64,000 nucleotides of DNA from Sulfurospirillum diekertiae (lineage in GTDB: Bacteria; Campylobacterota; Campylobacteria; Campylobacterales; Sulfurospirillaceae): NCBI RefSeq assembly GCF_002309535.1, contig NZ_CP023275.1, positions 124,001-188,000 of the forward strand. Reading direction: 5' to 3'. How positions within the stretch are numbered: position 1 is the first letter of the stretch; each line of letters opens with the position of its first letter. Below are positions 38,062 through 47,913 of this stretch, piece by piece. The position numbers and the translations under genes were made by a program. The notes under the pieces were generated by a model, which was given only the letters and a program-made list of their open reading frames with translations, was not told the DNA's origin and did no database searches.

Positions 38062-39588
38062 ATGGAACATATTTTATCGCTTCTTGTATTTTTTCCAGCG
38101 ATGGCAGGACTCTTAGGCTTTTTGGTCACAAAAGAGAGTATTAGGGCGTATGGCATCAGTGTTAGCGCCATTGAATTTTTTCTTTCCATCGTTTTATGGA
38201 TTGGCTTTGATAGTTCAAACGCAGGCTATCAGTTTGTGGAGTATTATCCTTTTGTACCAAGTTTTGGTATGAGTTATTATCTCGGAGTGGATGGTATTTC
38301 GCTTTTCTTGATTATTTTATCAACGTTTATTACGATGATTGCATTTATAGCGCTGAGTATTAAAAATGAGATTAAGAATTTAATTATCTCCGTTCTTTTC
38401 TTAGAGATGACGATGGTGGGTGTTTTCGTGATCTTAGATGTTATTTGGTTTTATGCCTTTTGGGAGCTCTCATTAGTACCAATGCTCTATATCATTGGCG
38501 CATGGGGAAGTGTGAACCGCGTGTATGCCGCTATCAAGTTTTTTCTTTATACGTTTGCAGGTTCTGTTTTAATGCTGGTAGGCATATTGTATATGGGCTT
38601 TTTATACCATGAGGCGACAGGCATTTGGAGTTTTGCACTTCCTGATTGGTATTTATTGCAAGTCCCCTTTGAAACACAATTATGGCTCTTTGGAGCATTT
38701 TTCTTAGCCTTTGCGATTAAAGTACCTATGTTCCCCTTTCATACATGGTTACCCTATGCACATGGACAAGCGCCAACCATTGGTTCGATCATCTTAGCCG
38801 CGGTACTTTTAAAAATGGGAAGTTATGGTTTTGTGCGTTTTTCACTTCCGCTTTTTCCAGATGCTTCAGCCTATTTCTTAATACCAGTTGCAACTATTTG
38901 TATCATTATGGTCATTTATGCTGCGATGATTGCATATGCACAAGAAGATATGAAACAAGTTATTGCATATAGTTCCATCTCTCATATGGGAATTGTTATA
39001 TTAGGAACATTTGCAATGAATGCGGAAGGTATCACTGGCTCAATTTTTCTAATGCTCAGTCACGGTATTGTGAGTGGTGCACTGTTTATGCTAGTAGGCG
39101 TTATTTATGATCGCCGCCATACAAAAATGATGCGTGATTTTGGTGGACTTGCGTCGGTAATGCCAAATTTTGCAACAATTTACGGCATTATGCTTATGGC
39201 TTCAGTAGGGCTTCCTTTGACAATTGGCTTTGTTGGCGAATTTTTATCCTTAGCAGGATTCTACCGTATCAATTGGATGATGACACTTTTTGCAGGAACG
39301 GGTATTATCTTAGGGGCTATTTATATGTTGGTTCTTTATAGAAAATCCTTTTTTGGTCCAGTTGTTCATGAAGAGAATAAAACGCTTAACGATCTCAATG
39401 GTAAAGAGCTTACAGCATTGATTCCTCTAGTAGCGCTTGTAGCAATTTTAGGTGTTTATCCAAAACCGGTCTTAAATGTCATTGATATGAGTGTACAAAA
39501 AATGCTTGTTTTAATGGAACAAAAAGCGGTGGAACAAACAACAAAAGATCTTATCATTAAAGCCAATACTATAGGAGGAACACACTAA
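38062..39588 (+). CDS. nuoM: Complex I subunit M (antiporter-like)
   Basis: 508 residues and about 14 membrane helices. Channel motifs: WELSLVPMLYIIGAWG (Glu), AIKVPMFPFHTWLPYAHGQAPT (Lys) and YSSISHMGIVILG. The stop codon overlaps the start of nuoN (TAATG). Confidence 0.95.
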   Translation: MEHILSLLVFFPAMAGLLGFLVTKESIRAYGISVSAIEFFLSIVLWIGFDSSNAGYQFVEYYPFVPSFGMSYYLGVDGISLFLIILSTFITMIAFIALSIKNEIKNLIISVLFLEMTMVGVFVILDVIWFYAFWELSLVPMLYIIGAWGSVNRVYAAIKFFLYTFAGSVLMLVGILYMGFLYHEATGIWSFALPDWYLLQVPFETQLWLFGAFFLAFAIKVPMFPFHTWLPYAHGQAPTIGSIILAAVLLKMGSYGFVRFSLPLFPDASAYFLIPVATICIIMVIYAAMIAYAQEDMKQVIAYSSISHMGIVILGTFAMNAEGITGSIFLMLSHGIVSGALFMLVGVIYDRRHTKMMRDFGGLASVMPNFATIYGIMLMASVGLPLTIGFVGEFLSLAGFYRINWMMTLFAGTGIILGAIYMLVLYRKSFFGPVVHEENKTLNDLNGKELTALIPLVALVAILGVYPKPVLNVIDMSVQKMLVLMEQKAVEQTTKDLIIKANTIGGTH

Positions 39589-41081
39589 TGTTAGAGCCTA
39601 TTTCGATTGATATGGCAAGCCTCAATCTCCCAGCACTTCTTCCTATGGCAATTTTAACGATAGGAGCCCTTGCCGTTATTTGTATTGATTTGGCGGTCAA
39701 AGGGTTAAACCGTAGTTTTTTAACAATGTTTACAATTCTTTTCATCATATTAGATTGTGGTGCCGTTCTTGGTTATAATGGACCAGCGCGTGGCTTTTTT
39801 GATGTAATGCTTGTCGATGGTATCTCCATTATTGCACAAGTGATTATTCTTGTCGCATCTGCATTTTTCTTGCCCCTTTCGCTTAGCCATCGACATTTTA
39901 AAGAATTTAGAATGGCAGAGTTTTATGCTCTCTTCATGTTTATGATTGTAGGTTTCCAATTTATGGTGGTAAGTGATAACCTTATATTGATTTTTATCGG
40001 TCTTGAAACTTCAAGCCTTGCTCTTTACACTTTGATAGCAATGCACAATCGTGCAAAAGCATTTGAGGCAGCTATTAAATATTTCACCATGGGAGCATTA
40101 GCCGCAAGTTTTTACGGTGTTTCAGCGCTTATCTTTTATGCCTTAACTGGCAGTATTGAGATTAATCAAATTGAAAAAATTTTAATGCAAAGAGAGTTTG
40201 AACCACTCATTGGTGTACTCGCAGCAACGGTATTTATGTTAGGGGCGCTTGGATTTAAACTTTCCCTTGTGCCGTCCCATACATGGACACCCGATGTTTA
40301 TGAAGGGAGCTCAGCTCCACTCGCAGGATATATGTCTGTTGTACCAAAAATTGCAGGTTTTGTTGTTGCTATACGTTTGTTTGAAATGCTTGTAAGCTCA
40401 GGCGTTGTTTGGTTAGAAAACATTTTATATATCACTGTTGTTTTAACGATGACACTGGCAAACTTGACAGCACTGGTGCAAGATGATGTCAAAAGAATGC
40501 TAGCATTTAGCTCTATTTCACATGCTGGATTTATGATGGCAGCGATTTTAATTGGTACGACTCAAGCCAATACAGCGCTCTTCTTATACTGGATTTTGTT
40601 TATGTTTACCAACTTGGGTGCATTTACAATGCTTTGGATTGTCAGACACCCAAAAAACCTTTGGGATGAGCGTTATCAACATCCGTATGCGAAGTTCTCA
40701 GGTTTGGTTAAAATCATGCCTACAACAGCAACGATAATGGGTATTTTTATGTTTGCCCTTGCGGGTATGCCTCCATTTTCTGTCTTTTGGGGTAAGCTTT
40801 ATCTTGTTAGTGCAGCCATTAACAGTGAGTATATTTCATTAGCCATTATTATTGTCCTTAATAGTGCTATTGCCATTTATTATTATATGAAGTTAGTCAT
40901 CTATATGTTTTTAAAAGATCCAGATCCTGTTAGAGCTGATGCCGCACTTTATGCAACGAATGCCTCAACACCTCTTAAAGTTATTGTAGGTGTTGCCGCT
41001 ATTATCACAATGTTTGCTATTGTATTTGTAGAACCTTTATTAATAATTATTACCAAATACGTTACTGCCAGCGGTTTTTAA
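39588..41081 (+). CDS. nuoN: Complex I subunit N (antiporter-like)
   Basis: 497 residues and about 14 membrane helices. Motifs include FIGLETSSLALYTLIAMH (Glu), FKLSLVPSHTWTPDVYEGSSAP (Lys; residues around 222-243) and FSSISHAGFMMAAIL. Last gene of the nuo operon; a strong terminator begins on its stop codon. Confidence 0.95.
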   Translation: MLEPISIDMASLNLPALLPMAILTIGALAVICIDLAVKGLNRSFLTMFTILFIILDCGAVLGYNGPARGFFDVMLVDGISIIAQVIILVASAFFLPLSLSHRHFKEFRMAEFYALFMFMIVGFQFMVVSDNLILIFIGLETSSLALYTLIAMHNRAKAFEAAIKYFTMGALAASFYGVSALIFYALTGSIEINQIEKILMQREFEPLIGVLAATVFMLGALGFKLSLVPSHTWTPDVYEGSSAPLAGYMSVVPKIAGFVVAIRLFEMLVSSGVVWLENILYITVVLTMTLANLTALVQDDVKRMLAFSSISHAGFMMAAILIGTTQANTALFLYWILFMFTNLGAFTMLWIVRHPKNLWDERYQHPYAKFSGLVKIMPTTATIMGIFMFALAGMPPFSVFWGKLYLVSAAINSEYISLAIIIVLNSAIAIYYYMKLVIYMFLKDPDPVRADAALYATNASTPLKVIVGVAAIITMFAIVFVEPLLIIITKYVTASGF

Positions 41082-41107
41082 ATAAGGGGTGAAAATCCCC
41101 TTATTTT
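41080..41107 (+). terminator. Rho-independent terminator of the nuo operon
   Basis: Ten-base-pair stem AAATAAGGGG (41080-41089) / CCCCTTATTT (41097-41106) with a 7-base loop and T at 41107. It includes the nuoN stop codon. A possible GTG start at 41089 for the next gene lies inside it and is therefore rejected. Confidence 0.88.
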
Positions 41108-41109
41108 GC

Positions 41110-41115
41110 TATAAT
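41110..41115 (+). promoter_or_regulatory. -10 element directly at the pflA start
   Basis: TATAAT ending six bases before ATG 41122. Normal spacing would put the first transcribed base at or next to the A of the start codon. Confidence 0.55.
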
Positions 41116-41121
41116 ATAGGC

Positions 41122-43518
41122 ATGAAATACATATTAATCTTCCTTTTAGCATCAGTACAACTTCTCGCACTGGATATTGTTTTAAACAGTGGTAAAGAGA
41201 ACAAATCAAATTATGCTATTTTACATGTAATTGATGCAAAGCCCTTTCTCTGCCAAACTATACCGGATGCTCTTGATAAAAAACACTATATTTGTAAAAT
41301 AAGCCGACCTATTAATAAACCCATAGAATCAAAAAAAATGAAGCTTGCGGAACTTGATTTTTACGAGAAAGATGGTGACTTTTATATTACGATAGATCCT
41401 AAAGTTGATTCAAAATTAGTGCCTGTTGAAGAGAGCTTATACGATACCAGTGAAATTTTAAGTAAACCTACAGAAACATTATATTCCCACTGGACAATTT
41501 TATTGCAAGAAAAACCTTTATATCAAGAAAAAGAGGTTTTAGATGGACTGGATTTCCCTGTAGAATTTCCTAAATATCAAAAACCTTATATAGGGGCACT
41601 TGATCTTAATGGTGCACCTATTTCTTATGCGCAAAGTAAAGATATTCAACTTTATTTAGATATTAAGCAATCGTATGAGAGCGGTGATTATGACAGTGTT
41701 GTTAAAGATGTGAAACGTGTTTTAACACTGTTCCCTAACTCCATTTTTCGTAGTGAATTAGAACTTTATCAGATGCGCTCTATGGACAAGGTCTTAAGTG
41801 CAAAAGGCGAAGATAAAACGGATACTTTATCCTTTAATGAAAATGACATTATTAATGTCGCGAAAAGGTGGAGTAAAGAGTTTGCTAGCGATGAAAATAT
41901 TCCTGAAGTTTTAATGTTGATGACAAAAGCCTATTTGAAAACGAATTCGAAATCAGATGCAAATTATGCGCTTGATATTTTAGTAGGAGAACATTCCGAT
42001 AGTCCTTTCACCAAACGTGCAATTTTACTGTATGCTGATAATCTTTTCCTTAAAAAAGAGAAAGATAAAGCGATGAAACTTTACTTAGATGTTCTCTTCA
42101 GCGCACAAGATTTAGACATTGCTTCAGAAGCAGCGATTCGTTTGAGTGACCACCAAATGGATGCGGGTAAAATGAAAGAAGCCAAAGAGTATTTGCTTAA
42201 AGTGCTCAATGTGAATGCCCAATATTTACTCAAAGATAAAGAGGCAAGTTATAAATTAGCACGAAGGCTTTTTGAACATCACCTTTATGATTTAGCGGCT
42301 AAGATTACAGATTTGTTGTTAGAAAATACCCCTAAAAAAGCAGATAATCGAGAGTTGCTTCTTAAGGAGAGTGGGGATTGGCATGCCAAAGCCAATGAAG
42401 TAGAAGTGGCTCATGCACGCTATCAAGAGTATTTGGCAGATTATAAGAATAGTGGTGAGTATGTTCAAGAGGTAACAGAGAGTTTGGATGAACTCTTTTT
42501 TAAACTGAATGAAAACAATGAAACAAAACTGGCTAATTATTATGATAAATTAATTGAGACGTATAACAATGAAATTGGGCAAAAAGCATTGTTAGAAAAA
42601 GCAAAATTACTGCTCAAACAAAAACGTTATGAAGAGGTATTAACGTTACAAAAAGATCTTGAGAAGCTACCCGATCGTTATGAAATTAAACCTGAAGAGT
42701 TGATTTATGAAGCGGCAAAATCTCTTGCGTTGCAAGAGCTCCTCAAAGATGAGTGTCAAAATACAGTTGGACTTATAGAAGAGTATAAACTTCAACTCAA
42801 TGAACCGCAATATGAAGAGAAATTGTTTCAATGTTTTATGCGTGTTTCACGTTATGATCGAGCCAAAGAGATTTCAGATACACATCTTAAAGATGCACAA
42901 CTAATCAGTCGTTACGCATGGTCACAAAAACAGGTTCAAGTGCTTTTTAAAATGGGAAAATATCAAGATGCTCTTGCCTTCAAAGAAGATCTGAAAACAC
43001 TTTCCTTTACATTGCGAGAAAAAATTGGGTTGGAGACAATTCGTGACCTCTTCTTCTCGTTGACAAAACTTAAAAATCTAGAAGGTGCAGCCTCACTTGC
43101 TGAGAGTATTAAAATTCTCTATCCTGATGAATCAAGCAATTTGGATATTTATTACGAAATTGTCAAAATGGCCAATGATGCTAAAAATGATCTTCTTCTT
43201 GTGACATATGCACAAACGAGTATTGAAATGCAAAAGAAGTTTAAATCCAATGCTCTTAGCCCAGAATTGGAGTTTATGTACATAGATGCACTCAAACGAT
43301 TGGGACGCGACCAAGAAGCACTCACGCTTGCGGAAGGACTCTTGCCACAGTCTTTAGTCCCCAAGGATAAAATACGACTTTTCTATCAAGCAGGAGAGTT
43401 AAGTTTAAAATTACAAGATTCGAACAAAGCCAAATCTTACTTTACACAATGTGTCTCTATTAACGATAACAGCTCATGGAAGAATATCTGCCAACAAAAT
43501 CTTGATCTCATACCATAA
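41122..43518 (+). CDS. pflA: PflA-like periplasmic TPR flagellar motor protein
   Basis: 798 residues from ATG 41122: signal peptide (cleavage near LLA-L, about residue 18), a beta-rich N-terminal part to about 150, then a long helical solenoid with TPR-like repeats to the end. In C. jejuni and Helicobacter pylori pflA (Cj1565c, HP1274) lies directly after nuoN and encodes a periplasmic protein of this size, needed for flagellar rotation as a scaffold that helps place stators. The position, length and architecture agree; identity rests on these, not on a motif. Expression is probably separate from nuo, given the terminator and -10 box. Confidence 0.85.
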   Translation: MKYILIFLLASVQLLALDIVLNSGKENKSNYAILHVIDAKPFLCQTIPDALDKKHYICKISRPINKPIESKKMKLAELDFYEKDGDFYITIDPKVDSKLVPVEESLYDTSEILSKPTETLYSHWTILLQEKPLYQEKEVLDGLDFPVEFPKYQKPYIGALDLNGAPISYAQSKDIQLYLDIKQSYESGDYDSVVKDVKRVLTLFPNSIFRSELELYQMRSMDKVLSAKGEDKTDTLSFNENDIINVAKRWSKEFASDENIPEVLMLMTKAYLKTNSKSDANYALDILVGEHSDSPFTKRAILLYADNLFLKKEKDKAMKLYLDVLFSAQDLDIASEAAIRLSDHQMDAGKMKEAKEYLLKVLNVNAQYLLKDKEASYKLARRLFEHHLYDLAAKITDLLLENTPKKADNRELLLKESGDWHAKANEVEVAHARYQEYLADYKNSGEYVQEVTESLDELFFKLNENNETKLANYYDKLIETYNNEIGQKALLEKAKLLLKQKRYEEVLTLQKDLEKLPDRYEIKPEELIYEAAKSLALQELLKDECQNTVGLIEEYKLQLNEPQYEEKLFQCFMRVSRYDRAKEISDTHLKDAQLISRYAWSQKQVQVLFKMGKYQDALAFKEDLKTLSFTLREKIGLETIRDLFFSLTKLKNLEGAASLAESIKILYPDESSNLDIYYEIVKMANDAKNDLLLVTYAQTSIEMQKKFKSNALSPELEFMYIDALKRLGRDQEALTLAEGLLPQSLVPKDKIRLFYQAGELSLKLQDSNKAKSYFTQCVSINDNSSWKNICQQNLDLIP
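41221..41230. repeat. Iterated palindrome core, copy 14
   Basis: TTACATGTAA with flanks T and T in the beginning of pflA; read Leu-His-Val-Ile. Confidence 0.85.
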
Positions 43519-43527
43519 GAGAAGGTA

Positions 43528-44946
43528 TTAAAAAAGGATTGATTTTATCTCGCAGAATGCATCCATGGAGTATTTCCCCCCCATTCTTCCAAGTCCTGAT
43601 TGTTTCATACCACCGAAGGGAGGGGTTTTTGCTTTGGATGTAGCAGTATTGATCAAAACTCTTCCCGTTCGTATATGATTAGCAAATGCAAGTGCTTTGG
43701 TCTCATCGTTAGAGAAAACATACGCGGAAAGTCCAAAAATAGTATTATTGGCTATCTGGAGAGCTTCTTGCTCATTTTCATAAGGCAGAACACATAAGAC
43801 AGGACCAAATATCTCTTCTTGAACGATTTTCAATGTCTCGTCGGTGCAGATAAAAACAGTTGGTTTGACAAAATACCCTTTCTGAAATCCTTCCGCTCTT
43901 CCAAGACCACCACACAGAAGTTTTGCACCATCTTCAATACCACTCTTGATGTAAGATTGTACGGTATTAAACTGTGTTTGATTGATCATAGGACCAATTT
44001 GTGTTTCTTCCCGTTTTGGGTCTCCAATTTTGAGCTTTTGAATATTTTGAAGGAGTAAATTTTCCACTTCTTGAAGTTTTGATTTTGGAACTAACAGCCT
44101 ACTCCCTGCATGGCAAGCTTGACCGCTATTGCTATAGGCACTGCTTAAAACCTGGGGGATAACTTCTTGTAAATTAGCATCCTCTAAGAGAATGGTTGGA
44201 GATTTTCCACCTAGTTCAAGGGTCATTCGTTTAATAGTTTTAGAGCAGTTTTCAAAGATTTTTTTTCCTGTTTTCGTACTGCCAATAAATGAGATGGCAT
44301 TTACAAGCGGATGTTTCGTTAAAACTTCACCTACAATCTCACCGGTTCCTTGGATAACATTGACAACGCCTTTGGGAATCTTAGCTTTATGTAAACACTC
44401 TAAAAACGCTTGTGTCTCTAGGGCATTAAATTCACTGGGTTTAATCACAAGTGTACAGCCAAGCGCAATTGCAGGAGCGATATTGCTACACAAGTGAGCG
44501 AGATTTGCATTCCAAGGAATAATAACACCAATAACCCCCACTCCTTCTTTTCGTGTCAAAGAGTAGGCATCTTTTTTGATAAAGTCATAATTTTTAAGTT
44601 CTTCTTTAATAACTAAAAAGAGATTGATCGCGTTTTTAGTTCGTCTGCGTGTGGTTGTTATGGTTGCACCAAATTCTAAAACAGCTAAGTCAATCAATGT
44701 TTCTTCATGTTTGATGAGTTCATCATGGATACGTTGTAAAATTTCCATTCGCTCATCAATCGATGTTTGTGAAAATGATTCAAATGTTTTGGAGGCACAT
44801 TCAATGGCTTGATTCATTTCAGAGGGAGTGCTTAAAAATATTTGAGCAATTTCTTGCTCCGTTGTAGGGTTTTTGAGTGTTAATTTCTCATTTGAATCAA
44901 TGTTGATAAATTCACCATTGATGTAGTTGTGATTGATTATTTTCAT
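43528..44946 (-). CDS. Aldehyde dehydrogenase family protein
   Basis: 472 residues, NAD(P)-dependent oxidation of an aldehyde to an acid. Catalytic Glu in LELGGKSPTI and catalytic Cys in GQACHAGSRLL are present, with cofactor-binding contexts IIPWNANLAH, IKPSEFNALE and FIGSTKTGK. Usual family length. It ends nine bases from the convergent pflA stop codon and lies 17 bases downstream of miaA on the same strand, so co-transcription with miaA is possible. Substrate unknown. Confidence 0.93.
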   Translation of the reverse strand: MKIINHNYINGEFINIDSNEKLTLKNPTTEQEIAQIFLSTPSEMNQAIECASKTFESFSQTSIDERMEILQRIHDELIKHEETLIDLAVLEFGATITTTRRRTKNAINLFLVIKEELKNYDFIKKDAYSLTRKEGVGVIGVIIPWNANLAHLCSNIAPAIALGCTLVIKPSEFNALETQAFLECLHKAKIPKGVVNVIQGTGEIVGEVLTKHPLVNAISFIGSTKTGKKIFENCSKTIKRMTLELGGKSPTILLEDANLQEVIPQVLSSAYSNSGQACHAGSRLLVPKSKLQEVENLLLQNIQKLKIGDPKREETQIGPMINQTQFNTVQSYIKSGIEDGAKLLCGGLGRAEGFQKGYFVKPTVFICTDETLKIVQEEIFGPVLCVLPYENEQEALQIANNTIFGLSAYVFSNDETKALAFANHIRTGRVLINTATSKAKTPPFGGMKQSGLGRMGGKYSMDAFCEIKSILF

Positions 44947-44963
44947 TTATTTTACCTATATGA

Positions 44964-45860
44964 TTATGATTTAAAATACGCTTCAATGGCATTAGAAAGA
45001 TGCTTGATATCGCCTTGGGTATGAGGTGGAAATTGTGAAGCATTAAAGGTGCGTTGGCGTTTGGCTAGATGCAATGTATTAAAGGTGATGCGCTCTTCAA
45101 GCCCAGAAATTTTGAATCTACCATCAAAATAATCCAGTACCTCTTTAATCCCAATAGCTTTCATACATTGTGGTGCTCTTGTGTAATGTTTTTCTAAGCC
45201 AAAAACTTCATCAATGAGTCCAGCTTTGATCATTAGTGCTGTTCGTAAGGCAATCTTTTGAGCTAAACTTTCTTTGGGTGTTTCTATCTCATATAAAGCA
45301 ATATCTTTAATAAGGGGTTCTTGTTTAGCATTTAAAAGGTAGAGTGAAGGTATTTGCTTTGTGGTTAAAAATATTTCTAGCCATTTTTCAATACGGTAAC
45401 GATCACTGGAGGAAATTTTGTTTGCATAAGCCCGGTCATACTCAAGTATCAAAGCATACGAAGCTTCTAAATTTAATAGATGTTGGTCAATTTTTTCTTT
45501 TACATGTAAAGATATTTCAGGTTTTAAACTGAATCCGTCCATCATGGCTTTGAGATAAAACCCTGTACCACCTACGATAATAAGGTTTTTCCCCTCTCGC
45601 AAAGAAGCTTCATGTGCCTCTTTGTAAAGATCAAAAAACATGGTTACATCAAAATGCTCACTAGGAGATAGGACATCCATGCCATAATGATGAACTCCTT
45701 GACGTTCATCAAGGCTTGGTTTAGCAGAAGCAATATCAATTTCTTGGTAAATACTCAGAGAATCAAGCGATAAAATATGTGCGTTATATTTCAGAGCAAA
45801 TTCTATGGAAAGAGCAGTTTTACCTGAAGCTGTTGGTCCTAAAATAGCGATGGTTTTCAA
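44964..45860 (-). CDS. miaA: tRNA dimethylallyltransferase
   Basis: 298 residues. Adds the isopentenyl group to A37 of tRNAs reading U-starting codons. P-loop GPTASGKTALS, the early DSLSIYQEIDIASAKPS motif with the catalytic Asp, GGTGFYLKA and the later KAIGIKEVLDYFDG are clear. One palindrome copy lies inside. The 131-base spacer to mqnP must hold divergent promoters. Confidence 0.95.
   Translation of the reverse strand: MKTIAILGPTASGKTALSIEFALKYNAHILSLDSLSIYQEIDIASAKPSLDERQGVHHYGMDVLSPSEHFDVTMFFDLYKEAHEASLREGKNLIIVGGTGFYLKAMMDGFSLKPEISLHVKEKIDQHLLNLEASYALILEYDRAYANKISSSDRYRIEKWLEIFLTTKQIPSLYLLNAKQEPLIKDIALYEIETPKESLAQKIALRTALMIKAGLIDEVFGLEKHYTRAPQCMKAIGIKEVLDYFDGRFKISGLEERITFNTLHLAKRQRTFNASQFPPHTQGDIKHLSNAIEAYFKS
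45500..45509. repeat. Iterated palindrome, copy 15 (long form 45499-45510)
   Basis: Exact TTTACATGTAAA in miaA on the minus strand; read Leu-His-Val-Lys. A near-copy TTACATGTAG lies in the upstream spacer at 45871. Confidence 0.9.
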
Positions 45861-45991
45861 TGAGTTTCTCTTACATGTAGTCTTGGCACAACTGGTACTT
45901 TTACGCTTTTTAGCGGTACTGTGCGTGCAATTATAACACTTTTAAAGGGTTTTGTTGTAAAATCAAGCTATCTTAAATGTAAAGGTTAGTA

Positions 45992-46861
45992 TTGCAACAA
46001 CTCTGGCTCAAACTCAAAGATATTAGTGATTTAATCGTCTTTAAACACTCCGTTTTTGCACTCCCATTTATTTTTGTGGCGATGATCGTCTCTTCCAAGG
46101 CACAGAGTGGTACTCTATGGTTTGGATTTAAACTTTTAATTTTAGGGCTTTTAGCCGCTGTCAGTGCACGTAATTTTGCGATGGCTTTTAACCGTTATGC
46201 CGATCGTGATATTGATAAATACAACCCAAGAACGGCGGATCGCCCAAGTGTTGATGGCAGAATAGGTAGCTTTAATATGCAACTTTTTATTGCACTCAAT
46301 GCTGCAATTTTTATTGCGGTAGCGTACCTGATCAATAATCTGGCTTTCTATCTTAGTGTGCCTATTTTGATTATTTTAGGTGGTTATTCGCTCTTTAAAC
46401 GCTTTTCGCCTTATGCGCATTTGGTGTTAGGTCTTTCGTTAGGGTTAGCCCCTATTGCAGGTGTGGTAGCAATTCAAGAATCTATCCCTTTATGGTCCAT
46501 TTTGCTCTCTATTGGCGTAATGTATTGGGTAGCAGGGTTTGACCTTCTCTATTCGCTTCAAGATATGGAGTATGATACAGCCAATGGACTTTTCTCTATT
46601 CCTTCACGTTTTGGTAAAGAGGCGACCTTTTTTATTTCACGTCTTTTTCATGGACAAACGATTCTCTTTTGGTTCTTATTTGCACTCAGTGCCAATCTTG
46701 GTTTTTTTGCGTATCTCGGTGTTTTGATCGCCGCGATTGTACTCTTCTTTGAGCATCGCATTGTACAAAAAGATTTTTCAAAAATTGATCGTGCATTTTT
46801 TACGCTGAATGGTTATTTGGGCATCATCTTTTTTGTATTTGTCTTTTTAGATAGGATTTAA
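45992..46861 (+). CDS. mqnP: UbiA-family prenyltransferase, probable MqnP
   Basis: 289 residues, about eight membrane helices. Prenyl-diphosphate-binding motifs NRYADRDIDKYNPRTADRP and the second DMEYDTANGLFSIPSRFG are present. Campylobacterota make menaquinone by the futalosine route and use a UbiA-type enzyme called MqnP to attach the side chain; the HSVFALPFIFVAM opening fits that group. Start is TTG 45992 with AAAGG nearby; no ATG is available. Menaquinone would be the acceptor for the complex I encoded upstream. Confidence 0.87.
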   Translation: MQQLWLKLKDISDLIVFKHSVFALPFIFVAMIVSSKAQSGTLWFGFKLLILGLLAAVSARNFAMAFNRYADRDIDKYNPRTADRPSVDGRIGSFNMQLFIALNAAIFIAVAYLINNLAFYLSVPILIILGGYSLFKRFSPYAHLVLGLSLGLAPIAGVVAIQESIPLWSILLSIGVMYWVAGFDLLYSLQDMEYDTANGLFSIPSRFGKEATFFISRLFHGQTILFWFLFALSANLGFFAYLGVLIAAIVLFFEHRIVQKDFSKIDRAFFTLNGYLGIIFFVFVFLDRI

Positions 46862-46862
46862 G

Positions 46863-47393
46863 ATGGAAGACATTCGCTTTGTACCTGCATTTTTAAAAAT
46901 AGTGTACGAGCCAGGTAACGTTGAAAATACAGCGTTTATGCAAGAGTATTACACTCTTTTACAGCTGAATGATGACCCTTTGGGTCTTTGGCTTAAATCC
47001 TCTAAAGTGCGTAAGGAATCGGAACAAAGTGATCAAGTTTTGCTCACACTTTTGGTTGAGTTACATCGTAAAATTGATAAATTGACCCACTTAATTACCA
47101 GTGACACACCTTTGCATCTACCGCTTGCCTTAGAAGGCAATTTGAAGGCAATTGGACATGGATACATTGAATTTGATAGTAATGTATTAAAACCGGATGA
47201 AAATTATTATGCAAGAATTGATATGCCGACGTTTCCGAAACGGCAAATGCCTCTCTTTTTTGAAGCGTTAAATGAAAGTATTGGGAAGATTGTAATGATG
47301 CATGAAGATGATGAAAAGGATTGGAGCACTTATATGGTGGCATGCGAGCGTGTGATGATACGCCAGATGAAAGGAAATCAAAATGAGTATTGA
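46863..47393 (+). CDS. Conserved hypothetical protein, possible PilZ-like fold
   Basis: 176 residues, cytoplasmic, no Cys pairs or membrane helices. Helical first half, then LEGNLKAIGHGYIEFDSN, RIDMPTFPKRQMPLFFEAL and a final helix MVACERVMIRQMK. The central GYIEF and ARIDMP strands suggest a small beta-barrel somewhat like a YcgR N-domain, but the RxxxR and DxSxxG residues of PilZ are missing. It lies two bases after mqnP and overlaps the next gene by 11 bases, so is in an operon. Function unknown. Confidence 0.7.
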   Translation: MEDIRFVPAFLKIVYEPGNVENTAFMQEYYTLLQLNDDPLGLWLKSSKVRKESEQSDQVLLTLLVELHRKIDKLTHLITSDTPLHLPLALEGNLKAIGHGYIEFDSNVLKPDENYYARIDMPTFPKRQMPLFFEALNESIGKIVMMHEDDEKDWSTYMVACERVMIRQMKGNQNEY

Positions 47394-47898
47394 AACATTG
47401 GCTTTTATTGCACTAGCGGCTCTTGTCGTGATCATTTTTTTAATGGTGTATATTCGCGATGTTGAGGTCAATAAAAAGTTGCTCATTTATGAAAAAAGTA
47501 TTGAAGAATTGAATTACCAAAATCATGTCCTCAATAAAACATTAGGTGAATTAACATCTACTGCAAAAGAGCCTGCTGTAGATATGAAAGCACTTGAAAG
47601 TAAGATATTGGGACGTGTAAAAGAAGAGATTCAGCAAAGTGTTTTTCCTCTGGTTGGATCGCTTAAGGATGTTGAAAAAATTATGCAAAATTTTCGGGAT
47701 GAACAAAGTTCTCGTATTGATCGTTTGGAGAGTCGAACGAAAGAGATGAGTTTTGCTTCTTCTTCACCTTCAAGTTCCAATGAAAAAGTGATCGTTTCGC
47801 AATATGCAAAAGGTAGAAGTGAAGCAGAGATTGCTAAAGATTTGCGTATTGGTATTGGCGAAGTGGATTTAGTCTTAAAATTGGCTAATTTGAAATAG
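47383..47898 (+). CDS. Membrane-anchored coiled-coil protein with C-terminal HTH-like motif
   Basis: 171 residues: one N-terminal membrane helix (5-24), coiled coil about 25-130, a Ser-rich linker, and a C-terminal helix-turn-helix-like segment IVSQYAKGRSEAEIAKDLRI followed by GEVDLVLKLANL. This arrangement matches small conserved proteins of Campylobacterota and Firmicutes of the DUF6115/DUF2802 kind, as I recall them. AAAGGA precedes ATG 47383. Not a classic transcription factor; function unknown. Confidence 0.72.
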   Translation: MSIETLAFIALAALVVIIFLMVYIRDVEVNKKLLIYEKSIEELNYQNHVLNKTLGELTSTAKEPAVDMKALESKILGRVKEEIQQSVFPLVGSLKDVEKIMQNFRDEQSSRIDRLESRTKEMSFASSSPSSSNEKVIVSQYAKGRSEAEIAKDLRIGIGEVDLVLKLANLK

Positions 47899-47913
47899 TG
47901 TTCTTGCAAAATT

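Noticed and set aside
41089-41121. Upstream GTG start for the pflA-like gene
   Set aside because: It lies inside the nuo terminator hairpin and before the -10 box; the signal peptide begins at 41122.
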